Assembly: GCF_901000735.1 (NCBI RefSeq)
Contig: NC_081543.1
Span: 12,321,921 to 12,385,920, forward strand
Reading direction: 5' to 3'
Length of the DNA: 64,000 bases
Origin: Corylus avellana
Lineage: Eukaryota; Streptophyta; Magnoliopsida; Fagales; Betulaceae
Shown here: positions 12,154 through 24,410 of the stretch, piece after piece
Layout of the letters: each line of letters opens with the position of its first letter
Numbering within the stretch: position 1 is the first letter of the stretch
The notes under the pieces: generated by a model
Databases searched by the model: none
What the model was told of the DNA's origin: nothing
What the model saw: only the letters and a program-made list of their open reading frames with translations
Program-made: the position numbers and the translations under genes

Positions 12154-12528
12154 TTAAGCCTTCTTCTTTTTGGATTTAAGCATGACAGATCCAATAAATA
12201 CGCATAAGAAACAAAGAAGCACAACACCAGCGAATACGGGAATTAGTATGGCGTATTCTTGCGGCAGGAAATACTTGTGAATGAAGTGATCACCGTCTAC
12301 AAATGGCTGAAAGATCACAAGATATGAGTACACAGCATTAATAGGTAGTCACATGGTACACTATGCCTTTTAATATCATTATCATTTTTAATTTTTGTGT
12401 AAAAGTAAGAGATCAAATTAAATTGAAGGTAAACTGACCAGAATGATGACCCAGAAAGTATAATACGTGAATATGGATAAGCTGATCAAAGATAAAAGAA
12501 ACCCAACTGCCTTGTCTGCTAATTCCAT
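12154..12528 (-). CDS. DPM2: Dolichol-phosphate mannosyltransferase subunit 2
   Basis: Two coding exons, 12439-12528 and 12154-12306, join in phase 0 to give exactly 80 residues, the usual length of plant DPM2. The protein starts MELADKAVGFLLSLISLSIF and has two membrane segments, about residues 8-32 and 52-73. The lumenal loop PFVDGDHFIHKYFLPQEYA between them is the conserved DPM2 signature. The tail ends SKKKKA, with Lys at -3 and -4, a di-lysine ER retrieval signal. DPM2 holds the catalytic DPM1 in the ER membrane; the complex makes dolichol-phosphate-mannose for N-glycans and GPI anchors. An acceptor sits just before the start codon, so the transcript has a long leader intron whose first exon lies near 14440-14600. 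The donor after exon 1 is GTCAGT. Confidence 0.93.
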
Positions 12529-14735
12529 TCTGATGTTCTTGGCTTTAACTGCCTGTAATGCAAGTACAAAGAAGAGAAATCAGCAATTTTATAGGTAGTA
12601 GCAGACACTTTGATCAAATATTAACAAGTGAATAGAAGCAAAAACAACAGAACCCTCAGGGTTCAGTGGAATCAGAGCCTTGGAACTCGATATTAGTCCC
12701 TTTGTACATAAATGAGCTTGAAATTGAATTTTCATCCTATGCAGCACAAAGAAATTTCACTGCAAAATAATATCTGAATTCCAAAGCACAAACGAAAGCT
12801 TATAGTTTCAATTCTAAGCAAATACATGATGCTCCAACTATTAAACTATTAAGTCAAGGCAAAACGAGGAGGGAACCTCCCAGCCAAAAAATAATGCCTA
12901 GCACATCCAGAAGTAAACCAAATTTGGGTGACACTCAATATATACAATGTGAGGAGAAAAAAAAAGTTGCAAAGCAAAGCAAGTTCCATAAAGAGGAGAA
13001 CAATTGTTGAGGGTAACTTATTACTCACTGATGATATGCCAAAAACCATTTTGAGGCCTTTTAACTTTCCAAAGTATGCAAGCATCTAGTTCAAAGCCGT
13101 GATCTCTTGGGATAACTGATACCCTGATCCATCATTCTAACGCCATGACAACAAAAGCCAGCTCTTTCACTCTTTTTAACATGAATTCTTTCCATTACCA
13201 TTTTACAGGCTTTGAAAACACTCACACACACACACACACAAAAGATAAAATATATCCTTTAAGAAAGAGTTTTGACCTAACAAAGCACCCCTCTTCATGA
13301 AGGTTCAGATAATTAAGACACAAAAGAATAGATGTACACAAACAAATTGACCAAAATAATATCTACAATGAAAATACTGTGTTCTTTCTACAGCATTCCA
13401 CAATTATCAATACCATTGTTATGTTCACAGTTAAAAGCAATCTGCACTCAGGATGTCTTTCCTATTCCAACCAAAGGGACATATTCCAAAAGAGAAATGC
13501 CATATACCACACTAATATCCCACAAATATCCTACTATGCAGACGTGACAGGGAGTAATAGCCCTTGGATCAATCCTTGTTAAGAAAAAAATATGCAATAG
13601 CTTCTAGACCCTAGCACATTAACATGGTAAGATATTTGTGAGATATTGGTGTGGTATATAGCATTACTCATTCTAAAAGTAGTCAACACCGAATTCAATT
13701 TGTATGAGAACATTTCAACTAGCGAAGCGTACCCCTATTCAACCTACTCTAAAATTTACTAGATAAGCTATTAGTCTTTGATCATAGTCATGTTAATTTT
13801 GTGATATTCATCCTTTTTCAACAAACCACTAAATTCTTCAGCTTTCAAATTCATACAGACCAATTTACACTTATATTCTCCAAATTCTAACAATAACACC
13901 CTAAAGTCTTAAAAGCAATTGAGATGAACTGTCAAAAAATCAATTATTCTCACCAGAGACCAGTTTCCAAAGAACAAAATCCGCGAAATCGCCATAGTAA
14001 AATTAAAGACATCACCGTAGAACACACAATAACCTTAGGTCCTTCATTATAAACAAATTTACCAGTGCAAATCAAAAGGTCAGTAAAATTTTTACTTCTA
14101 CTACAAAGACGAATTACTTAAGACTATCACTTGGCCCAAAAAGGGTTTAAAACTGTCATTTTGAAAGGCATGGAACTTAGATTCCTATGCAATATTAGCT
14201 TCAAGAAAGAGACAGACCCAATTTCACTTGCATTAATAAACAACACAGGAGGATCGCAGAAAACCCAGTACTAAGAATTCAATTTCCTAGAGTTTACAGC
14301 GATAAAAATCCGCATATAATTCAAAAAGAACAAAACTTTACAATTCAAAAATATCATTTTATGCAAATCAATGAAGTTGTAGATTACCTATTAGGCCGGT
14401 ACGGAGAAAGTTGATGGAAATGCTTTTCTGTTTCTTTTACCAGAGGAATTGGTTTCTCGCTACGATCAGGAGAGGTGGGTTTGAAGAATTGAATATGGAC
14501 TCGGTTTTCCTTTACGCATTTTCAGAACGACTGCTCGTATTTGGGTTTTCTAAAATCAACCCGAGAGTATCGGGTTTGGGCATGGGATTGGACTTTAAAC
14601 AAAATAGACCAACATTTATTTGGGTTAATTTAATTTTTGGAAAAAAAAAATATATATATATCATCTTTGGATTTTAATATAAATGTGAATTTAGTTTCAC
14701 ATTGCATTTATGACAAATAAAAAAATAAAAAAAAA
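12529..14735 (-). promoter_or_regulatory. Leader intron, 5' exon and promoter of DPM2
   Basis: The minus strand reads a leader segment at 12529-12552 ending upstream at acceptor ATTACAG, then about 1.9 kb without supported coding sequence. A candidate first-exon donor CTCTG|GTAAAAG lies near 14444. A CA microsatellite is at 13221-13240. No mobile element ends were recognised here. Confidence 0.45.
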
Positions 14736-15097
14736 GGTAAAGTCCACTTAACCCCTCAAACTACCACTTTAATAACAATCTATCACTCAAACCGTCAATT
14801 ACGACAATTTACCCATCAAACTATCAAAATAATGACAATGTACATCTCAATGGTAGCAAAATGACGAAATTACTCTTATATAATTTTCAATAAGACAAAA
14901 ATACCCTTAAAAATTAAAAAAAAAAAAAATTAAATTATAGTATTTTTGTTTTTATTTTAGTAAGGGTATCATTTTGTTAAAATTGGGAGTATAGTGTCAT
15001 TGTTTTGGTAGTTTTAAGGGTAAATTGTCGCAATTGATAGTTTGGGGGGTAAATTATCATTGAGGTGGTAGTTTAAGGGGGTTAAGTAAACTTTACC
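14736..15097. mobile_element. Foldback MITE, 362 bp, probably Mutator-like
   Basis: The left end GGTAAAGTCCACTTAACCCC pairs with the right end read in reverse, GGTAAAGTTTACTTAACCCC. The arms run on for about 120 bases with repeated phrases (CAAACTACCA, ACAATTTACCC) on the left and their complements on the right. The flanks are A-rich, so the apparent 8-of-9 target duplication (A run) is weak evidence. It is similar in plan to the 7786-8205 element but a different sequence family. Confidence 0.65.
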
Positions 15098-15707
15098 AAA
15101 AAATAAAACATTCTCTTAAAGCATGGATTGAATTTTCAAAGCATTTTTCATATCTTTTTGCAAATAATTTAGTTCTTTATATTGGAATGAAAATTATTAA
15201 AAACTTTAATTCAGATTTGAAACTTGATGGTTTTAGTTTTTTAAAAAATAGTATGTTTATTTTGTATTTTTGTTTCGCGCCTACATATTACCTTACATTT
15301 ATGAAGTTTGAGAAGTTCGCCTCTTGAAAGAAAAGATGAAAAAAAAAAAAAAAAAAAAAAAAAATTCCGACTCCGCCACCCAACAATGATAACTAATTAG
15401 GAAACAAAATTCATTAGACAATGTCACAATAACAAGCCTTCTCTTATTATGAATAACAACTCATCTCCGATCTCGATTAACTGCAAGTTCTTAGAAAAAA
15501 AAAAAAGGTCAAAGGAATATACAAAATCCAAGGAAAAAAAAAATATATATAAAATCTTCACGAGGCAATGAACCATAAAAATGTTCTAGCCGTCAGTTTC
15601 CCATATAACATTGTGTCTTTTCAATCACCAACTCAGAAACCACCTCTTCCATTGTTGAATTTCGAAAGTCTTCCTTCTCCTGAGAAACACCAAAAGGGCT
15701 TTCACTG
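15098..15707. other. Intergenic stretch and 3' end of the unknown gene
   Basis: This is AT-rich with a 25-base A run at 15340-15364. The last 100 or so bases next to 15708 should be the 3' untranslated region of the minus-strand gene. Nothing else was recognised. Confidence 0.35.
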
Positions 15708-18700
15708 TTAGTTTTGTAGCATCCACAGCATTATGTCCTTCCGGAGACCTACCTCCAACCAACCTCTTGTAGAATCTGATTTCAACATTTCAGGGCTAGA
15801 GAAGTGCCTATACTGGGTCATAGTCCCAGCAGGCTTTGGTGGCCGCATCATCATTGAAATGGTTGGAAAAGGCTTAGGCCAAATATTTCTTGACGCAGTA
15901 AACAGATGCCTAGAAGAATTCTGATTTTTGGATATTTGGGTTTCCCCAGGAGGTTTCAGATTGGAGGAGTTGCTTATCTGCTTTGTCATGCTCAACCCTG
16001 AGCTACCACTATTGGGGGGTTTTCCAGGAGGGGAACCTCGAATATGAGCTGATGGTTTCATTCGGTCAAGCCACCGCAGAATCCAGTTACCAAGATTCCG
16101 ACCAACTTCTATATCCCTCTCTTGAATGGTCCGGTGAACCTTGAGTGCTACATCAAATACAGCTCGTGTTCGTCTGCGAAAGCAGGGAAATAAAAGAAAA
16201 AAAATTGGTTAAGTATAAAACAAAAATCCTGATTGCCATTACCAGTGAAACAAATATTTACTTTTCAAAAATAAAATAATGCAAACAGCAGTAGTCCAAA
16301 CCTAGTAACAAAGGCATAGAATACTTGAACACTTATGCCAGTACGAATTGGCCAATGGCCATCATATTTCAAGGTTCTCAGAGAGAGCTTTAGGTTAGTG
16401 ACTCCCTGGATATCCAAAAATTACTCACCCTGACAATTTTTTGTGCAGTGGAATTAATATAGATGGTATCATGATTTTATCAGCATACCACCATCATGCT
16501 CGTGATTCCCAAAAAAAAAGTACTTAAAATACTTTTCCAGAAGACAACGGAAAAATATCTCTCCCTAATGAAGGCAATTATAATGGAGATAGCTTTCTAA
16601 TATAAATCATAGCATGAAAGAGATTGATGAAGGTAAGGTACATTTAAACTCAAGGACTTGTCATCTGAGCAACCCCAGAAAGTAAACTCTTACTTACTGC
16701 CAAAAATAAATATCCAACAACAGAGAAAACTCATCTTAGGACAAGATCAATGAATAGTCCGGGCATATGAGATTGATGTAGGACAAAGGGCTTTGTATTA
16801 CAAACTGATGAAGGACAGCAACAACAGGGTGAGTCTATGGCTAATTGGTAGCAAGGTTTAAAGAAGGATTGTGGCTTTTGAAGGTCTAAAGTATGGTGGA
16901 AAGGTAATCTAGCGTCTACAGCTCCAGTTGACTTAGGAAATATTGAATATTGATCACTTTGAAATGGCTGGGAAATATGATTTAAATGGCAGGTTGGGTC
17001 ACAAGATTTTTGTGACGGGAGTTTTAATACTGTTGAAGGGCTAGGGTTACAGTTTTTCATGGTGCAGTAGGGTTGGTAACAATAGTAATATGGACTTTTA
17101 AGGAAAATTGGGGGTTTGAAGATGGATAGGTGATTTGGCGTTCTGATTTACGGATCTTTGGCTTTGAAAGGGTATAAGAAAAAGAAGATAACCTAGTTAT
17201 TGCACTTAGTTTTCATAAGCATCGTCCCTAAGGTTTCTTCAACATCGCACATCAAAAAAGGATTGAGTCACAAACCATAACTGCTGCAAAATTCTCATAA
17301 ATTTGTTATCCCTTCAATTGAAAGCATTACCTCATATATCTAAGGAAAACTAAACCAAACCCTAAAAGGACTTGGGCTGTATGAGCTTTGACTAATAAGC
17401 CCAAGCTATAGCTAACAATTAGAAACCTAGAATAAAAAAACTCAACAAGATAAGAAACCCATAATATAACCCAATATACCAAAAACTACAGCCCATTTCA
17501 GAAATATAAAAATCACACAAATATCCTTAAAACAAAACCATATCCTTACTGCCTTCATTAGAGATCCAACGAGCAACAGAATTGGTAAGTCAAGTCACTA
17601 ATGCAAAGACAGAGCTATAAACAAGGATGAGTGATTGTGATTTTCCAAAATTTGTAGCTCCACAAGAGAACACTTGAGATAATTCGCATAGATAGAGGTA
17701 TTAGAACGATGGAATTTTATTAAAAGTGTCTATGCCTTGACATCTTGCAGCAGTGATTGGTGTAATAGGGTTTTCCCAAAACAGATTCCCAAATTTGAGT
17801 CTGACCTGATGCTTTTGATAACTTAAAAATAGACTTTGTACGAGACCAATAAATGTGTCCTTAATCTTCCATTGAATGGTTTATCACCAAATTACAGGCA
17901 TAACTTAAGGTCACTGCCGGTCTTGGGACATAGATAAACCTAATTGCAATTTCTCTATAAGCAATCATATGCTATCTTTTCTGCTCGTAGATCCACGATT
18001 TCTATTTCTCAATTTTGGATGTACAAGTGGATCAACCAGTCTAATATTGATTCTTGATTAGGTGACACATTTTTTAAATGAGCTGTCCATGTTGAATGGG
18101 AGATTTATTAACAATTTTGAGCAACTAACTTTATTCCAAGTGTTTTTCCAGTCTTAAAGGATGGAATTATTGTGATAGGAGTAGCTGTACTAAGGAATGG
18201 AGGCCTGGGGCTTTCTACAGATAGAAACTTGTGGCTTTTATCACTAAAAATCCAAATGACATCAAGTTTCTGTGTACTGGTAATATTACTTGAATACATT
18301 TAGAAATGTAATGATGGTGATGATAAGAGATAAATATAAATGGTGAAATGGTGGAAGACAAGTTTATTCTTTACCACAACAACAAAACCTAACAGGGAAC
18401 AAGGAAGCTGCCTGCAAACGTTCACTTCTATTCAGGAAAAAGTTGATAAAGTGCTCAGCTAAAAGTCTTCCCCATGTAAAAATATCTAGAGAGAAATGCA
18501 ATTTGATACTTCCATTCAGCAATCCTTGCACAAAGTTCATTCTTCTGTATGCAACTAAAAGACCAAGGGCACATCTGACCAAAGAAACTCTAAAAGGTTG
18601 TTTGATTGCAGGCCATACACACCCATTACCTCACACAAGAACAATTTTCGAAGAAATTATAGTAAGATAATACCAAAGACGTCCATGCCTTTGTTGGTTA

Positions 18701-19579
18701 GACCAACCCAACTGGCAATTTCCAATCAAATTAGTGCTTCACTATCATATAGAGTTAACAGAGGAAATTCTGATATCTTCAAAAAAGCATATACTATGAG
18801 ACCCCAGTGATGTCACATTCTTATGGTCTGCGTTGCTTACAAAGTTAACCCAGTCCAGACAGTCCAGACGGTCCATCCAGATCATGGCAAAGTCAACTGA
18901 AAGAACGCCCTTGGCTTAGTTCTTTATCCAAATGTCAAGGCGTGAAGATATAGATATGGCTAAATATATCAATCTAACAACTAATTCAGATGCAAGATCA
19001 CCAAAAAGAAAGTAAAAGAAAAAACATTTGCACCAGCCTAAGCAACAAAAATTTGCATAATTAATAGTAAAAAATGGTGTGCATCATGTGGAACATTAAA
19101 TTTTCAGAAAGAACAAGTTCCTTTAATGGTGTATCCTGGAGGATCAAAGTAGAAATCTTGTAAAGTTTCTTAATCAGCACAGGAGCTCTCAGATTCTGCC
19201 TACACTTCAGTCTAGCTTCTGTTTATACAACTAATAAGAACAACCCACCAAACTCACCTGTATTCATTGCATAATAATTTATTCTGCTCCATGATAAAAT
19301 AGTATATTTCAACACCCCCAAGTACAAATTTTTACAAAGCGAACCATAAACTTCAAGAACAACAGACATAATAATCAAACACTCAACACCCCAAACAACG
19401 ATCAAAACCCACCCAACAACAAAAAGAACACAGAAATGAAAATACTACCTGTGAAGAAAGTGGCGGATCTTGGGGTGCTTGGGGCTTACGACCTTGCGCT
19501 GAATCCTCAGAGCGAGCCTGAACGTGCGCTTCAGCCCCAAGAAATACGCAGTCCCCAACGTTATCTCCCACAGCACCAT
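15708..19579 (-). CDS. Conserved plant protein of unknown function, two exons
   Basis: Exon 1 is 19449-19579 and exon 2 is 15708-16173. They join through the split codon AG|A (donor GTAGTA, acceptor TTTCGCAG) to give 198 residues. The N-terminus MVLWEITLGTAYFLGLKRTF is hydrophobic and then basic (ALRIQRKVVSPKHPKIRHFL). After the junction comes RRTRAVFDVALKVHRTIQER and GRNLGNWILRWLDRM. The two halves fit seamlessly and look strongly conserved, while the last 110 residues are Ser/Pro/Asn-rich and probably disordered. I recall similar plant proteins but no assigned function. A mitochondrial or membrane-anchored location is possible from the N-terminus, but unproven. The 3.3-kb intron contains no recognised gene. 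A CT-rich tract in the leader sits directly upstream of the start codon. Confidence 0.8.
16174..19448 (-). other. 3.3-kb intron of the unknown-function gene
   Basis: This intron separates the two coding exons. Open stretches at 16731-17060, 18108-18299 and 18364-18582 are not recognisable as any protein and are treated as chance. The middle (about 17300-17600) has the plain composition of an old insertion, but no ends could be found. Confidence 0.4.
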
Positions 19580-20645
19580 TTCTCTCTTTCTAAAACTCTC
19601 TCTCTGTCTCTGTCTCTCTCTCTCTCGCTGTGATTCTTTCTGTGTCTTTTGAATGTCTTCACTATTTATTCCATCTTTTCGTTTCGCGCAAGTTATAAAT
19701 GGATTCCGGTGGGAGCCGCCAGAAATTTCGATCTCGCTGACATTTTTTTGGTCTATCTAGCAGGCGACACCGATCCCAGGCCACATCGTGACCGTTGCTT
19801 TTTCGTTTGTGCTTCATCTGAACCGTTGGCTCTTTTGACCGGGCTTTTGGGGTCCAATTCGGGTTTGGGTTATTGACAGGCCCAAAAGTTAGTTCATTTT
19901 ATTTGAAGATGAGTTTAGGGAAGTTGAAGAATATGCTGAGGCAAATTCGGATAGGAGGAATTTTATTGCAGAAGATCCCTAAGATACATTCAATTGCAAC
20001 AAGTTTTTTACTCATGTCACTTTCAAGTTATTAAATGTGACCATGATTTTATATCATATATAAAGTAAATATGTTTGAGAGCACATCAAAATATTAAGAG
20101 ATTAATTTTTCGGAAAAATATCAAATAATCTCTTATAAATTCACTGTTGAATCGGTGAGACCCACATGCAGTCCTAATATTCAATGACATATTTGTTCAT
20201 TTTTTTTATATGAAAATAGACAAGATGAAAATCAATAACAAAAATGACAAAAAATTACTTCGAGTGCTAGTAAAAATATTATAAATTGACATGATAATTT
20301 ACGTGTAAATTATTATATCAACTATTAAATAATTAAAAAATTAAATTTGTGTCAAATTTTATTACTTAAATTTTTTTTTATTCAATTAGTCGTCACTCAT
20401 AGAGGCTATCACTATGTATATATAATTCCATTTAAGTATTTAAATAAACCGGTTTGTTCGTCAACCCACTCGGTTTAACTCAACCTAAACTCGAGCTTAA
20501 TACTATACAAATCTGCTCATTATTTTAGAAAACTACTCGATTAGGAAATAATAGATATTTGACTCGCTCGAGAAAACTCAATAGGAGCTCGTGAGCTCAG
20601 CTCGTTTAAAACTCAACTGGCTCGTCTGCTCGACTTGTTAGATCG

Positions 20646-20682
<37 letters not shown>

Positions 20683-21169
20683 CAAAAAATTAGTTACATA
20701 AATTTAAGTATATATATTAGTAATTAAATAATATATGTTATATAAGTTACTTAATATTTATGTGTGTCTATTAGTTAACATACTATCTAGTTAGTTCATA
20801 AACTAATATATTATTTAGTTACTTAATATTTAATAGCCTAACTCGAGCTTGAGTTGAACTCGGCTTAAATAACATTCTCAATAAGCTCGAACTCACCCGA
20901 ATTTCTAACAAGTCAGTTTTTAACACACATTTTATAATTCGGCTCGAACTCGAACTCGACTTGAATAAATATTTTCGTAAATGAATCGGCCTTAAAATCT
21001 TAAAGGTCGACCGGCCTCTAGTCCAGTACCCGCCCTAATCGCATTGTTTGTGCCGTTTCATTTTAGTCCTTTATTCACCCTACCTCAATTTGTATCGTTA
21101 TCACTTCTCCAAGGCCCAAAGCCTCTCTTCTCTCCTCTCATTGGAAAAATTGAGGCATCTCCAATCTCC
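19580..21169. promoter_or_regulatory. Divergent promoter region between the unknown gene and the DUF3820 gene
   Basis: A CT dinucleotide tract (19596-19626) lies in the leader of the minus-strand gene. From about 20440 to 21010 the DNA is packed with CTCGA, GCTCGAACTCG and similar phrases in both directions around an AT microsatellite (20649-20680). This is the look of a common plant dispersed repeat whose class I cannot fix. The last 160 bases before 21170 are the leader of the plus-strand gene. Confidence 0.45.
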
Positions 21170-21952
21170 ATGACCCTCTTTCTCTCCCACGCTTTTCCTT
21201 CACATCATCTCACTCGTTCTTCTTCTCTCAGTCTCGTTAATTGCTCTTTCAAATCCAGAGCACCCACCAATGCAGAAATCCCAGCAAGAGACCGAGTCAT
21301 AGACTTCGGAAAACACAAGGGAAAAATGTTGGGAACCCTCCCTTCAACCTACCTCAAATGGGTCTCCGACAACCTCCGAGCCCGCGACTTCGAGGGTTGG
21401 GCAAAGCTTGCCGACCAAGTCCTCCAAGACCCAGTTTACAAAGATCGGATCGAGTGGGAGTTTGCTGAGAATCTATTGAGCGGTAACAATAATATAATTA
21501 CTTCTATGAGAAATGAGAGCGCAGTTTCAGAGCTGTTGGAAATAAGTGAAAGGTTTGGTTGGGATAACAGAGATAAGGTGGGTTGGAGCAGAGTGAGTTT
21601 TGAGCTTCTGGGTACCTCTAATGGCGGTAGAATTCCAAGAGTAAGCAAAAATGGTGGAAAGGATAGAGATTTGGGTGTGAATAAGAGGGAAAAGGTTGAG
21701 GATTTATCGAAAGGTCAAGAGAGGAGGAGGGAGAGAAGAGAGAGAGTGAAGATGAAGACAGAAGGGAAGAAGGAGAGCAAGGTAGGTGTTCGAGATAAGG
21801 TTTATGAGAAAAGTAGTGGAGGTGATGTGAGGAGAGTTCATGAAAGGGATGATAGAGGAAATAGTCAAGATGGGACGATGGACATTTATAATCCATTTCC
21901 TGGACGTGAAGCTCTGTTGAAGAAGGTGCTCAACCATAAAAGATCCTTGTAA
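21170..21952 (+). CDS. Plastid-type DUF3820 (QSregVF-like fold) protein
   Basis: This is a single-exon gene. The frame is open from an upstream ATG at 21044, but the ATG at 21170 is preferred because it begins a Ser/His-rich plastid-type presequence (MTLFLSHAFPSHHLTRSSSL); this gives 260 residues. The core RVIDFGKHKGKMLGTLPSTY then LKWVSDNLRARDFEGWAKLA (from about residue 42) is the DUF3820 motif, first described in a Pseudomonas quorum-sensing-regulated protein. Its role in plants is not known. The C-terminal half is highly charged (KREKVEDLSKGQERRRERRE) and probably disordered, ending in the compact conserved-looking NPFPGREALLKKVLNH. The family call is good; plastid targeting is inference. 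Confidence 0.75.
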   Translation: MTLFLSHAFPSHHLTRSSSLSLVNCSFKSRAPTNAEIPARDRVIDFGKHKGKMLGTLPSTYLKWVSDNLRARDFEGWAKLADQVLQDPVYKDRIEWEFAENLLSGNNNIITSMRNESAVSELLEISERFGWDNRDKVGWSRVSFELLGTSNGGRIPRVSKNGGKDRDLGVNKREKVEDLSKGQERRRERRERVKMKTEGKKESKVGVRDKVYEKSSGGDVRRVHERDDRGNSQDGTMDIYNPFPGREALLKKVLNHKRSL

Positions 21953-22155
21953 TTCTTCCTTCTTCTTTTTTTTGTTTATTTTATATATATATGATTTATT
22001 GATTTAAGCACAACATTATGATTAAGGAAGAGGAAGCAATCCAGCATTTGTAGTTTGCCCATAAGCCTTCAACTGAGTAATGATAATTAGTATGATTGGG
22101 TACTTTGAGCCGAGAATTTTTGGTAAAAAAAAGCATTTCAACTAGAAAAAAATGT

Positions 22156-22259
22156 GTTCTCAAGGGGTAGCTCAATCGGCTGTGAACCACGGCTCATAAA
22201 GCGGAGGTTACTAGTTCGAATCCCTCCCTCCCCCTTTCCTTGTGTGGACATGTCAAAAA
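22156..22259 (+). mobile_element. tRNA-derived SINE with 16-bp target duplication
   Basis: The element contains a Pol III A box (TAGCTCAATCGG, 22168-22179) and B box (AGTTCGAATCC, 22213-22223) at tRNA spacing, and ends in a run of A after GTGGACATGTC. It is flanked by the perfect duplication AACTAGAAAAAAATGT at 22140-22155 and 22260-22275, proof of retroposition. A related copy lies at 34289-34398. It lacks tRNA folding after the B box, so it is not a tRNA gene. Confidence 0.85.
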
Positions 22260-22275
22260 AACTAGAAAAAAATGT

Positions 22276-22981
22276 TCTAGTGTTCCAATTTATAGTAGCC
22301 TGTGGAAAAGCTATTTTTGCCAACTGTCTTCAGAAGCGGTTAGCAGTTAGTGTGGTTAGCGATTAACGGTTAGCGCACTTAGAGATTAGCGAACAGTTAC
22401 TAACCACCCATCTTTTCACCCCTACCGTTTAGTTCTTAACAATACCATCTCCTCCTCCTCAAGTTCCTCATCATCGAAGTCCCTTGTCACTTGTTACTAC
22501 TTTGTGCAGCCCAAATTGTTTATGGTCATTTTGGAATCATCAAGCCCCCTTGTCACTTGTTACTACCTTGTGTGGCTAGTTATTTGAACGATAGAATATC
22601 CAGTTAGTTACAGTGGAAGAGTATTTTTGTATTCTCAAAAAATGAAAAGACAAAAATACATCTCTACTATAATGTACTGAATATTATAATATCCAGTTCA
22701 TTTGAACTAAAGAGAATTTTGTTATAAATTGTTTATGATTCTTTTAAAATCATCAATGGAAAGTAATATGAACATTAATAATCGAAACGTAGTGTGAACT
22801 AAAATTTTGGAAGAGGATTCTCTCCGGTTATAGACTTTACCATTTTAATTTTAAACGTCTGCCAAAAATATGCTCCTGGATTGGATATAACAATATTTAA
22901 AAAATTAAAAATTAAATTCAATCTCAAAAAAATTTATACACAAATTTAAAAATTTATTACTAGCAATATAAAGTTGAATCT

Positions 22982-23021
<40 letters not shown>

Positions 23022-23073
23022 ATCAAAAGAACACCAAATAGAGGATTAGGATCTATCCTCATATTTTTTTTAA
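22276..23073. other. Intergenic stretch with repeats, no gene seen
   Basis: At about 22330-22410 the phrase GGTTAGC/GATTAGC recurs several times. At 22615-22745 there is a repeat (GTATTTTTGTATTCTC, then ATCCAGTTCATTTGAACT) that is also found at 33170-33270. An AT microsatellite occupies 22985-23019. Confidence 0.4.
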
Positions 23074-24410
23074 GGGAAAATTACAGTTTACCTCCTCAAA
23101 GTTGTCAGCGATTTGCAATTCAACTTCCAAAGTTTTAATTTTTGCAATCCACCCCCCTAAAGTTTTAATTTTTTTCAATTCAGCCATTCCGTCAGTCAGA
23201 GCCGCTTTGACTGACGGAACAGTGATCACGTGCGACGCACGTGATCACTTCTGACCTTTTTCTACCGAAAATGCTCCCATCACTTCTAACATTTTTCTAC
23301 CCAAAATGCCCCCCATCCCACAGACTCTCACTCCTGTGTTTGCCGAGAACGACGACAAGCATGTCGAAGATCACCTTTGATATTAATGCTGGCTGGCCAA
23401 TTCCGAAGAGAGAGGTTGAGATTTAATCATCGTTTGGATGCAGAGAAACTGAGAGAAAAGAGAATTTCGAGTGCTTTGGTTGTGAAAGTTTTTTTTTTTC
23501 TGGCTTTGAATTCATTGGAAAACAAAAATTTTATTTTGGCTGAGCCAGTTGATCGGTAGGGAAAAAAGAAACAGATCGGTAGGGAAAATAAGGAACAAAT
23601 CGGTAGTATATAAAATTTGTAAATTGATTGAGTTTTTTTTTTAAAAAAAAAAAAATTACTGAGTTTTTTAAACTTCAGAATCATGAATATCAGATGAGAA
23701 TAAAAAAAGAATATATATATATATATATATATACTAAAGTAGATCGGTATTGCCCATATAATGAAAGCAGATCTTGGTCCATGGAGTCCCAAGAAGGTAA
23801 GAACTCCAACCTATCCGATGCTTCTTCGGCCAAATAGGATATATAGAAGTGGGACCTGTACAATTAGCAAGCTGTGCGAAAAATTGCTTCTTTTTGCCGG
23901 TTTCGCAACAACTTGGGCAAAATGGGGTTCTACTGGGAAACCATGGATGTTTTAGTTTTCGCCATTGGTTACTGGTCGAGCCACTGGAATGGAATGAGAT
24001 AAGAATCTTTGGATATATATATATATATAAAGAAAATAAAAAAGAAAAACTGCTCGTCAGTCCTGAGATTGGAGAAGATTCAGATGGCTGGAGGAAGGTC
24101 TCACCGTCCCAGCGTGCAATTTCAAATTGGAATCGGATGAAATCTAGCTCGAAAGGTTTCAAATTGATATTGAACAAAAAAGAAATGATCAAACAGAGAG
24201 AGAGGGAGAGAGAGAGAACAGGGGATGGGGGTCTCCAAAATGTCAACAGTGGCACGTGATCACTGTTCCGTTAGTCAAAGCGGCTTTGACTGATGGAATG
24301 GCTAAATTGAAAATAATTGAAACTTTAGGGGGGTGGATTGTAAAAATTAAAATTTTGGAGATCGAATTGTAAATCGCTGACAACTTTAGAGGGTAAACTA
24401 TAATTTTCTC
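23074..24410. mobile_element. Mutator-like non-autonomous element, 1337 bp, with 160-bp terminal inverted repeats
   Basis: The left arm (23074-23233) and right arm (24252-24410) are inverted copies. Left begins GGGAAAATTACAGTTTACC; right in reverse begins GAGAAAATTATAGTTTACC. The flanks TTTTTTTAA and TTTTCTTAA match at 8 of 9 positions, the 9-bp duplication of Mutator-like elements. The inner end of the left arm is a perfect 29-bp palindrome (23221-23249) holding CACGTG and TGATCA. The 1-kb interior has no transposase and contains stretches with gene-like composition, as in elements that have captured host DNA. Source not identified. Confidence 0.8.

Noticed and set aside
15733..15924. Plus-strand open frame
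   Set aside because: It is the opposite strand of the real minus-strand exon at 15708-16173.
16731..17060. 109-residue open frame in the large intron
   Set aside because: Cys/Pro/Ser-rich with no recognised motif and no splice context; most likely chance or old repeat.
21241..21937. Several overlapping open frames on both strands within the DUF3820 gene
   Set aside because: Shadows of the main frame, with no family resemblance of their own.
22160..22235. A tRNA gene
   Set aside because: A and B boxes are present, but the sequence does not close into a cloverleaf and is bounded by target duplications and an A tail, so it is a SINE.
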